DNA of 64,000 bases from contig CM019691.1 in the NCBI GenBank assembly GCA_009760885.1, positions 30,498,314 through 30,562,313 of the forward strand, read 5' to 3'. How positions within the stretch are numbered: the first letter of the stretch is position 1; every line of letters begins with the position of its first letter. The translations under genes were made by a program, and so were the position numbers. Origin of the DNA: Achatina immaculata (lineage: Eukaryota; Mollusca; Gastropoda; Stylommatophora; Achatinidae). The notes below the pieces were generated by a model. That model had not been told where the DNA came from. It did no database searches and was given only the letters and a program-made list of their open reading frames with translations. Of this stretch, positions 23,801 through 35,800 are shown one piece after another.

Positions 23801-26800
23801 GAAAATGCACTTCAGTTTTCTTCTCTCACTACAACTGTACAAGTAACTTACTACAACTTAGCTACTTTCTACTAAATACCAACTCTCAACTATTTCATTC
23901 TATTCTTTGCTGATTTAATTTTTAAAAAAAAGAAAGAAAGAAAGAAAGAAAGAAAGAGAAAAAACATATTATAAAATGAACTTAATTTCCTACTTCCTTC
24001 TGGCTTCTTTTATTTTCACACTCTGAAAATATGTGAACACATTTTACTCTTGTAAACTTACGAAACTGAACGCTTAAGCTTCAATAAGACTTTAAGTTCA
24101 GCTAATTCTACATGCTAAAGAAGCAATATGAATTTGCAAGTTAGGTCACCAACGAAGAGAAGACCAAGATCATTTTTTCTCATTTTAATCATGGAAGGAC
24201 AACATCAGGAAAGTGGCAGTGCTCAGTTATGAATTCTATTCTTGAGCATCAATTTGCTGATATTTTTAACTGCTCTGTTCATTCATTCATTCATTTGCAT
24301 GTCCCTTGCAGAACTTTGCCTCCCTAACAGCACTCTTGTAGGCCTCTCGGTTATGAGCAAGATGGCCTGCTGCTGCTGCATCCATTTGCAGATCATCAAC
24401 GATGTCTTGCAGCCATCTTCGATTTGGTCTTCCTCTTTTTCTGTTTCCCATTATGTATCCTTCCAAATACAGTCTTCTCTAAATTATCATGACGTTTAAT
24501 GTGTCCAAAATATTTAAGTTTTCTCTCTTTAATCCTCTTTACTAGCCAGCCTTCTTCAATATTAAGCTCTTGTAGTATAGATATATTTGTTCTTTTTTGT
24601 GTCCACGATATTTGGAGAACTCTTCTGTAGCATTTACATTCAAAGGCATTTATGTGTTTCTCAGCTGTTTTGTTAAGTGTCCAGGTCTCACAGGCATATG
24701 TTGCGATGGGAAAGATGCATGACCTTAAAAATCTTATTTTTGTAGTTCTGTCTGCTCCTCTCCACAGATTCTTTAGTTGTTTTATTTTCTGAAGAGCGAT
24801 AAATGGACTCCTTTTAATTTCCCTCATTGTATCTCCATTATTAGTTAGTAGTATCCAAGATATTCAAAACTCTCCACTTCTTCCAATTTTTCCTCATTGA
24901 TATATATTTCAGCTGCACTGCTCTGTTAGTAACTGCAAAAGAACACATCTTACAAAAACAAGTTTTGAAATGAAAAGTTCTTTGAAAGTAACAGCCGCTC
25001 TGGAAAACATTTAGCTCTGGAAAAGCAATACTGTGACATTAAAATGATGCTTCACTCATTTCTTAGAAATAAGAAACAACATACATACAGAGCATATAGA
25101 GCAGATAAAAATAAAGGTCTTGATAATCTTAGATTCAATGGACTATTAGGGAAGAAAGGTTGTCCAAAAAAATCTGGGAGTTGAAATTCTGAATGAACAT
25201 ATGACATATGACTGTTGTACTCATAGTAAAAATTACTATAAATTAATGTAATACACACAATGAACAAACATTATGTATAAGGAATGTCAGCAGTACAGTA
25301 TGTAAAATGAATGTACTAAGATAAATAACTTGACAGACGTCCCTTAAATTATCAATAGCATGGTGGAATAATGCAATTTCTTTTATCCATAGTTCTGTCT
25401 GGAAAATCTAAAATTCTGAGAAATTGAGGTCTACCAAATCAAGTGTCATCAGTGGTGTTTATATTTGTTAACCATACATTTTCCACCATTTGAACATAGC
25501 TACGACAGAGATATTTATCTACTGACATATTCATGTCCAACAATTCTAACAATCCCAAAAAACTCATCATGTTCTCTAAGTTCACAAGAGACATGGCAGA
25601 GACAAATGATCAGACATTCATGCAGGTCTGAATAACACAGCTTAAAACATCACAGAACCATTAAGTTTTCATGCTCCATATTGTAAAGCCCAGTTACTGT
25701 ATCACAAAGACTCACAACAAGAAAAAATACTCCATGAATTTCAAGACTGCAAAACTATGAATAAATACCCTCAAATTTCCATTATAAAATACATTTTATA
25801 TCAGTTAAAAACATATTAAGAATAGAGAATTACTTTTAAGATGGTATGAAACTTGCATGATTATTTCTTATTTACTTACTTACATAAATGACAGATGAAA
25901 TTCTAATTTACTAACACCAACAGATATAAATGATTAAATGAGGGAATTAGAGATATTTCTTGACACCAGGGGCTTGTGAGCCTTGAAACTCTGAAAGTTT
26001 CTCTAATTACTCTCACGCACTTCCTCCCATAACAAATCTGGCAGATGTGATACACATTAATATGGCTCCTTTCATTTTAGTTTGCTGGAGGGATATCATC
26101 CCATTTTCTTGTATATGTCATGGATTAAGAGATATGTCATGACAGTCATCACCATCACCCTTGGACAACAGAGCAAATGAGTTTGTTCACAGGGAATTTG
26201 GACCCTGAATGGCAGAGTGGTTAGTGCACTTGTCTGATATGGGGAAGACTGGTGGTTTGAATCTGGCCAGAGGCACCCGAGTCACTCAACTGTAGGAATT
26301 GGTACCTGGCTCCTTCTGAAACTGGGGAAGAATAGGTCACCAGGAATGGAACTGACTACATCACATTCTAGTGTACTGACAAGTCATGGGAAATATGGAA
26401 GCTATTACAATATCCCTATAATGTCTTTTTTGACAAGAGTGAGAGCTTTTTATGTTACCTCACAATTCAAAATAATACACGATCAAGCAAATAACAAGGA
26501 AAGCAAACATATGAATGATTGTGACTGAACCACATATAAAAATGTTTACTCCCCCACATATATTACTAGGGAGATATGTGAGCAGGAGTGGTTAAATCAA
26601 TAACAATGCAATTTCTCAGGCTGACTGCGGTAGATTCCACTTCCAATTGTTGTCAGCCTCCAGTCAATCGAACTGTAAAAACGGATCCTAAGAAAAACTG
26701 CTGCAGAATACTGCCTTAGATATATGAGGAATATCTGCTTGCACAATGTGGCATACCAGATTTACACTGCACAGATGACTGTCAGTAGATAAGGGAAAAC

Positions 26801-29800
26801 AGGATATCACATGCAATTCAGTTTCATTAATATGGAACCTCATCCAAATCACAGCAAATGATAAAAAAAAAAGAAATGAGAAGATACAAAAGAAGAAATA
26901 ACTATCATCTGCAAGGCTCTGTTACATATACATTAATGGGGAGACAATCTGAAACAAAAATTCAGCAAACAATAAAACCATGATAAGAGACTGTACTAGA
27001 CAGATGTCTTAAGTCTGACAGCTCCTGTCAGCAGCGTCTACTCGGGACATGTACTTACTGAGCAGGTGTCTTTGACAGAGGGAGGATGATTTAATGGATC
27101 TGTGAAAGGCTTTGGTGGAGTTGGGAGTACCAAACACGCAGCAGCATCTTTAGTGTGCTAAAATAATGAAAAAAAAAAGAAACAATAAACTGTGCAACAC
27201 TTGCACTGTAACACCATCATGGGATTTCTGATTCAACACAGGAGTGGGATAGAGATAAGAATCTATCTAAACAACTAACAAATAAAAGATTTGGAATAAG
27301 ACACAATAAAACAACAATGCATGCAAGTAAAAAGCACATGAATAATAGAATATTTATAAACTAGAACAGTGGTTCTCAACATCCCAGGTTCCAATCCTTC
27401 CTTTTCAACCAAGGCTGCTGCAAAACCCTCTCTCATATTTTAAATCATAATTCAGAAAGGATTTTCCCTGTTATACATTCTTTTATGGTGGTAATTATCG
27501 AAACTTAAAGATCTGAAACTCCTTCCTGGAGAGCCACCTGTCCCCTACTGAAAATCAATATGTTAGAACCTCATGTACTATAACATGCTTAACCCAACCT
27601 CCTATACACTGAATGTGTTGAATATGTACAAGGTCTTCCAAAGGTGCCTTTACCTTTTCTGGAGGCCGCCACAGAAAGACAAATACAACTACATTGTGAA
27701 AGTGTGTGTTAAATGTAGAAAGACAAATTCGTAGAGAAACTTTCAAAGTTTCAAATCATGCACCACACATTATTCCAGGACACAACAGTGTGAAGAGCTT
27801 TGTATGCCTTCATTTTACAAGGTCCGACAATTAAGTAATGAGACTGATTTTATTATGGCCAAGACAAAAATGTCATATATGAAGCAAAGCATGGAATCCA
27901 AGAAGGCAACTGTCATCTCTGATCTGGCAACTTTTCATCGCCACTCGATAAGCAGACGACAAATAAGCCGCCATTTTGTTGACCTAGTTAGAGGTGCATT
28001 GTCACTTAATCAGCATGGAGCAAAAAGCTAACATTAAATTCTGTTTAAAGCTCAGAAAAAGTCCCATTGAGACAGTTGAATTGATGCGACAAGTTTATGG
28101 GTACAACTGTTTATCTCATGCACAGATATTCAGCTGGTATTCACGATTCAAAAGTGGTGTGGAAACGATTATATATGCAACTAGACATGGACGCCCAATT
28201 TCTGTTCATAATGAGGAACTCATTGCAAAAGTCACAGAACGGATACAAGAAGACCGTTGTTTGACTGTGAGGATGATGGCTGATAAATTTGGTGTTAACT
28301 GAAAAACCATTCGTAAAATTTTAGTGGAAGATTTGGGTAAGAAAAAAGTTGCTTGCCAGTTTGTACCACATTCGTTGTCTGAAGACTAAAAACATCAGCG
28401 TGTTAAGTACGCAAAAGACATCATTAAAACATGTCGCAGAAATAAACATTTCTTAAATCTGATTGTTGCAGAGGATGAAACATGGATTTTCTGCTATGAT
28501 CCCACAACTAAATGCCAAAGTGCTCAGTGGAAGTCATCATCATCACCAAAAGGCAAAAAAAAATTAATCTTCAAAAGTTGAAAGTGAAGACAATGTTGGT
28601 GTGCTTCTACAACTGCAAAAGGAGTTATTCACAAAGAATTTATTCCAGAGGGACAGACTGTCACTGCCAAAGTTTATTTAAGTATTTTGAAAAGCCTATT
28701 GAAAAGGATTCTCAGAGTTTGACCCGAGTATTCAACACCTGGCAGTTTTTTCTTTCCTCATGATAATGCACCGGCTCACCGGGCGGTAGTTGTACAGGAA
28801 TTTTTGGCCCAAAAAAAGTGTGTGTTCTCAATCATCCATCCTATTCCCCAGATTTGTCTCCCTGTGATTATTTTCTACTGCCAAAATTAAAGTTACCATT
28901 GAAAGGACGCTTCTTTGACGATTCTGATGACATCCAAAGGGCCGTAACATCAAGTTTAAGGGCCATACCAACAGAAGAACTGCAGAGGTCGTTCCAGTGT
29001 TTGTTAGATCGTGCCACTCGCTGTATCAATGCATAAGGGGCTTACTCTGAATAAAATACAGGTTATATCTTCAACTGTTTATTTAATTTTTTATGGAATT
29101 AGTCTCATTACTTAATTGTCAGACCTTGTATGTGTTGGAAATGGCAAAAACCAGCAGTGTTACAGAAGTACAGTGGAGTTTCTGTACACAGTTTTGAAAA
29201 AAAAACAAATGCCTTCTATACCCAAAATCTATCAATGATATTACAGCTTGGAAGAGACGGATTGCCTGTGTCCTATGAAATGCAGTGGGCATCAGTCTAT
29301 GTCATGTGAGAAGGTGAAGGAACTTCACAAGGTATATCAATGCAGTCCACAAAAATCACTTCAGCAAGGCAGTCACAAGTTGCAGATACTGAAGACAACA
29401 CTGTGGCTTGTGTTAAAAAAGTGCCTTTGCATGTGTCTATACAAGCTAGAGCTAATACATGCTTTAACTAATAAAGTCATCAAACACCAATTCTGTATCA
29501 CCTTTCAAAGCATAATCAAGAAGGATGACTCGTTTGTTGAGACAGTAATTTTCAGCAATGAATCAACATTCCATTTAAGTGGAAGGTGAAGAGACACAAT
29601 GCTCATGTTTGGGGCATAGAAAATGCCCACATCATCAAACATCAGTGGGATTCACCAAAGCTCTCTGTCTTTTGTGCCAGTTTAAGGGAGAAAGTATAGA
29701 GATCTTTCTTCTTTGAGGAAAAAGGAAGACTCTGTAACTGGTATATCCTATCTCAGCATGGTATTGATTGAAGGCTCTGTAACTGGTATGTCCTATCTCA

Positions 29801-32800
29801 GCATGGTATTGGCTGACTGATATGTCAGCTTCAGGGAAGACAGCCAAAAACTTCACTTTTCAGTAAGATGGAGCACCTCCTCACTAGTACTTGTGTATAC
29901 CTTTCTGAACACTAACCTCCCCAATTGGTAGACTGGAAGAGCTGGCAAGAACAATTCACATTTGTTGTGGTGGCCACCAGATCCACTGACCTGACAAATT
30001 GTGGCTTTTCTCTTGTGGGAGTACCTGAAAGAAAATGCTTACATACCCCTGCTTCCACAGGATCTGAACATTCTGAAGCAGCAAATCATGTATGCTGTCA
30101 CATCTGCTACTCCAGATATGCTAAAGAAAACCCAGGAGAGGGATTGATTATCACACTGATATATAACATGTCACTGGGGAGGGAAAGGGGACTGATTATC
30201 ACACTGATATATAACATGTCACTGGGGAGGGAAAGGGGCTTGATTATCACACTGATATATAACATGTCACTAGGGAGGGAAAAGGGCTTGATTATCACAC
30301 TAATATATAACATGTCACTGGGGAGGGAAAGGGGATTGATTATCACACTGATATATAACATGTCACTGGGGAGGGAAAGGGGCTTGATTATCACACTGAT
30401 ATATAACATGTCCCTGGGGAGGGGTATGTCTAAAACTTTGAGAACTTCTCTACAAAATAACACACACTTTCTCTACACAGCTGCATTTGTTTTCCTACTG
30501 TGCCCTCTGGAAAGTGTAAAAGAAATTATATATTCAAACATAGTTATATACAATCTCTTACTAGAAAGAAGTACCAGTAACTCTGTTTACTTCTATTGCT
30601 GTGTGTATGTAGAACAACATGTTTGAGGTGGGGATCTATCCAAGGAAGGCTGAGAATATTCCATGAGGAAGAACACACATTACTATCATGGGGCATGGGG
30701 GGGGGGGGGGGCTGTGAAACACTAAAGAGGTATTTATATAACATCAATGACAGAGTGCTTTAACTAACAACATCATCAAACACCAATTCTGTATCAACTT
30801 TCGAAGCATAATTGAGACGGATGACTTGTTTGTTGAGATGGTAATTTTCAGCAATGAATCAACATTCATGTAAAAAGAAATATAATCAACCCAACTACCC
30901 GCCAGCGCGCGCGCGCGCCCACACACACACACACGCACGCGCACGCACACGCACACACACACACATTATAAAAGCACATACTGTAGTTTTCGTATTGTTC
31001 TCAATTTGAAGTGGAGATTATAACTAATAATATAAATAATATTTACTATTTTAAAAGATTTTATCAAAATCTTTGTATTTCTATACAATTAAGTATAATG
31101 CATCCTATGAAATATCCTATAATACAAACACAAACATACCTTACAGTTATACAAAATCATGCAGCCCAGAATTATAAACACTTAATTTACTATTTTATTT
31201 CAACAAGGCATGCAACAGCTTCACAAACAGAACAACAGACATGTTGCACTTTCTTCCTTCAAAGCAACCTTGTTTGCTTCAAAGATGACAAATCAACATG
31301 AGTCCTAAGAGGGAATGAAAGTCGTGACATAAATTACAGCTACCACATACTGTAATCTGGCAACCTTCCCTGTCCCAGTGCTGGCGATACCAGTCTAGAC
31401 CATCAGAGCATCGGCCAATCGTGTTGCACCACTTACAGTCAAATTTAACGCCGATATGTTGCATGCATGTATCACAGTCTGACAGACGGTTGCAAGCTGC
31501 GGAGAGATACTCAGATGTTACATGTTTTCATTATAATTATCCCTCATATGTTACACCTATTTTTTAACTCAACCTAACTGGATCCACTCACTGTAATTTT
31601 ATGTTCAACATTCAAAGTATATGTAACATTTAAGATTGTTTAGTCTTTTTACCCGACCCTGACACTGAAAAAAAAATTTCAATTTGTCATTAGCCAACTT
31701 TTCTCACATGAGAAGATTCTGCCACACTCAAGATCTTCTCCTCAGACTTACTTCTTACATCCTTCCTGTGCCGTTAAATGTCACACAGGACTCGCATAGT
31801 TGTTTGCCAAGTTTTCCTGTTTTCAGTGAGTTTTTCAACTTCATCAAGGGATGTTATGACAACTAAACTGGCCTCTCTTAACAATGTCCTCTTTAGAGTT
31901 TCACGTGGTTGACCTCTTTTTTCTCTGCCTGTTGTGCTCCACTTGATAGCTTGTTCTGGTATTCTCTGATTGTTTGTTCTCATCACATGGCCTACATATG
32001 TCCATCTCCTTTTCCTGATTACCCATGAGACAGGTTGATGTTTGCTCATCTATCTTACCTCTGCATTGCTCTTAAATTCATTCCACTTTAAACCAAGTAT
32101 TTTCCTGAGCCATTTGTTTTCAAAAGAGTCTAATTTCTTGTCTATTTCTTTCGTCCAGCTTTCACATGCATAAATGAGGGTGGATATCACATTTGAATTG
32201 TTAACTGTTAAATCAGTGAAGTTTTCTCTTTTAATTTTCATTATCAACACTCGGTGAAGGAATATCACACCCTGCCCCTACCATTTATTGAAGCACCTTT
32301 TCAGCTTCAGCTGCTATATTGTGCAGAGGTTTTGGTGCTCCTGTGAGTATGACTATGCTTTAAATTCATCTCAGTTGCATTTTCTTATGAGGAAAATGAG
32401 TAACTCAAAACAAGAATGTGGTAGTTTTTAACATGTTAAATCAGAAAAAATAAAACTCAAAGATGCAGAATTCAGCACTCACACACACATTACAAATTCC
32501 AGTGAATGCCATGTGGGTATAAAAAATAAAAATTCTTTGAAGAAAAAAAAACCACTTTTATTTTTTATAAAATCTGAACAGTAATGACATATCTCATGAC
32601 AGTTTGGAGAAGACAGTCTTCATGGGAAAAAAGAAGGAGAGGAAGACCAAGGCGAAGACCACGCTGATGATTTGTGAATGGAGCCATCAGCAGCAGGGCA
32701 TCTTGTTTACAAGAGAGAGGCCTTCAAGAGAGCTATTAGGGAAGCGAAAGTTCTGCAAGGGACAATGAATAGATGAATGAATGAATGAATTAAATATTTA

Positions 32801-35800
32801 TTTAAACTTACTTGGCAATGGGGTCAGGATAATTACTGATCCTGTTGCAACTGAAGACATGGGGAGTGCCAGCTTATGGTACTCATAGATTGTTCTCCTC
32901 TTGATATCTTTATGTAAGAAAGTACAACTACTGAATTAGCCTATATGTAGGAGAAGACTTATCAGACTTACAATGTACACACAGAAAATGAAAAGTTAAC
33001 AAGATTTTGTCAACATAAATTACAAGGTGTAATCAGTTTTACAGCAGCAAGCATGAGAGAGCTGGATTTTTTAAAAGGTAGGTAGGTAGGAAGGTGTGTG
33101 TGTGAGAGAGAGACAGAGAGAGTGTGAGAGAGAGAAATGTTTAAAACACATAATAATACTTATAATGAAACCTCATCCTACTGCCAACTGCTACAAGATT
33201 GAGAATGTTCTTCTGTTCTCATTTATATTCTTATTTTTTTAAGAACGCTTCAAACACTGAGTGGCATTTCATCCAAAATATTAAGTTACACACAGTTGGC
33301 TGCCATTATTTTACCCCACAAATTATAGACAATCATTTCACTGCTTGCTTCTGTGCATAACTTTACATACCAGATCAAATTCCAGCCAATTACCTTGTTT
33401 GTACACAACAATTTTTAAAAACTGCCCTTACTTAGATACAGACAAGATATAGATAGATGCAGATATAGTAACTAAGGGTAGTTGATGCAAATCCTTTTTC
33501 ACAGGCCAAGACACAGTGAATACACAACCAACATAATATGGAGTAATATCTCTAAAAGCACTGATGGACCTCATATCGAAAACCGAACACATACTGACAT
33601 GCCCCAAGTGTCATAAAGCAGGACCAGAAAAAGAGTTAGGTCTTTTTTTAAGTTTCCAGTTTTCCACCAGATATAGACATGTACAATATACTAATATCTT
33701 TTTTTAATTCTAATTTCCAGTTGCATACTACTTTAAAGACAGCACTGTTCATTTTCTGAATCATGAAGCTTAATTTAACAATTTAATCACACAAAACATG
33801 AAATGAAATGTAGATTTTGCTTAGTTTATTTGAGTTATATTTATGATTAAAATAACTAAGTATATAATAATACAATTCAAAATCATCTGAAAAAAAAACA
33901 AACCTAAATTTTGTTCCATGTTTTTCAGTTGCTAGAAATTAAAAATTTTTGATTTACACTTACATGTTAAAGAGGTTACTGTAAGAAAACAAATGCAGCT
34001 ACATGGAAAAAGTGTGTGTTAAAAAAAAAAGAAGAAAGAAAAACAGATCTTACTGAAGTTAGGGATATATGTATCACTATAATATGCATCAGATACACCA
34101 ATCTTCACAGGATGGTCTTCAGTTGATATGTTTGTGACTGGGAACGGCACCTACAAAATTGAATGAAGGAAATTTACTTTACCTGCTATTAAAGGTACAG
34201 AACAACATCAGAAGAAATGTTTATTTTTAATGATTTGTAAATTAGATTAAAATGACACCAAGACCTACTGAAAAGCCACCAAATAAAATACTGCTGTACA
34301 TACTATTAACTTTGGCATGCTCGGGTGGCTGAGTGATGTTGTAGTTAATGCACTCATGTCTCATGTGGATGCTGGTAGTTCAAGTCTGGCCAGAAGGCGC
34401 CCCAGTCATCCAGCTGTAGAATGGGTACCTGGGTCTTTCTGGAGCTGCTAACGTAGCTGACCACATCATCTTCCAGTGTGTCATCAGGTCAAGGAAAATA
34501 TGGACACTAATATCGTATCCTTAAGTGCATGTATGCCATGACTTCATTTGGTAGATTTATTTGTTGGCCAACATATCATGCTTTACATTGCCTTAACAAG
34601 AAAAGAAACAGAAACATATAAACTGAATAGCTATCATTTTATAACTTTATGCCTGACATGATAATGCTCTTCTCTGCTATCTTTATATCAAGCCTACTTC
34701 GTATAATGGGTATCTGAGTGGCGAAGTGGTTAGTGCACTGGACTCTCATGGCGAAGGTCGGGGGTTCGAATCTGGCTGGAGGCACCCCAGTCACCCAGCT
34801 GTAGAATGGGTACCCGACTTCTTCTGGAGTTGGGGAAGGAAAGGTGGCCAGGTGTGCTTTTCTCACATGAGAAGATTCTGCCACACTCAAGATCTTCTCC
34901 TCAGACTTACTTCTTACATCCTTCCTGTGCCGTTAAATGTCACACAGGACTCGCATAGTTGTTTGCCAAGTTTTCCTGTTTTCAGTGAGTTTTTCAACTT
35001 CATCAAGGGATGTTATGACAACTAACCTGGCCTCTCTTAACAATGTCCTCTTTAGAGTTTCACGTGGTTGACCTCTTTTTTCTTCTGCCTGTTGTGCTCC
35101 ACTTGATAGCTTGTTCTGGTATTCTCTGACTGTTTGTTCTCATCACATGGCCTACATATGTCCATCTCCTTTTCCTGATTACCCATGAGACAGGTTGATG
35201 TTTGCTCATCTATCTTACCTCTGCATTGCTCTTAAATTCATTCCACTTTAAACCAAGTATTTTCCTGAGCCATTTGTTTTCAAAAGAGTCTAATTTCTTG
35301 TCTATTTCTTTCGTCCGGCTTTCACATGCATAAATGAGGGTGGATATCACATTTGAATTGTTAACTGTTAAATCAGTGAAGTTTTCTCTTTTAATTTTCA
35401 TTATCAACACTCGGTGAAGGAATATCACACCCTGCCCCCACCATTTACTGAAGCAACTTTTCAGCTTCGGCTGCTATATTGTGCAGAGGTTTTGGTGCTG
35501 AAGTGAGTATGACTATGCTTTAAATTCATCTCAGTTGCATTTTCTTATGAGGAAAATGAGTAACTCAAAACAAGAATGTGGTAGTTTTTAACATGTTAAA
35601 TCAGAAAAAATAAAACTCAAAGATGCAGAATTCAGCACTCACACACACATTACAAATTCCAGTGAATGCCATGTGGGTATAAAAAATAAAAATTCTTTGA
35701 AGAAAAAAAAACCACTTTTATTTTTTATAAAATCTGAACAGTAATGACATATCTCATGACAGTTTGGAGAAGACAGTCTTCATGGGAAAAAAGAAGGAGA

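Larger units (their letters stand above)
21654..25185. repeat. Tandem segmental duplication including the PLXDC TM exon
   Basis: Unit 1 is 21654-23171; unit 2 is 23172 to about 25185. The offset is 1518 bp at the left and grows by about 0.5 kb where unit 1 has lost most of a LINE B insertion. The inter-unit junction is at CTGGGAGTTGGATTTCTG (around 23167-23180). The units share the TM exon (truncated in unit 2), the CAC/TAC trinucleotide-rich tract (about 21985-22215 and 23503-23733), an (AAAG)n run (expanded in unit 2 at about 23931-23958) and LINE B. They differ by scattered substitutions. Confidence 0.92.

Noticed and set aside
27362..27390. CAGTGGTTCTCAACATCCC as the end of a hAT element
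   Set aside because: Only one end is seen; no matching right terminus or 8-bp duplication was found before the mariner.
29925..30626. 233-codon plus ORF as a gene
   Set aside because: Its first part is a frame-shifted piece of a dead transposase (the RSTDLTNCGFSLVG region) and the rest is the 48-bp minisatellite.
34706..34800. True tRNA gene at the SINE-1 heads (A and B boxes present)
   Set aside because: The cloverleaf is not complete (no proper acceptor pairing), and the same head recurs with a shared body and tail, so it is a SINE.
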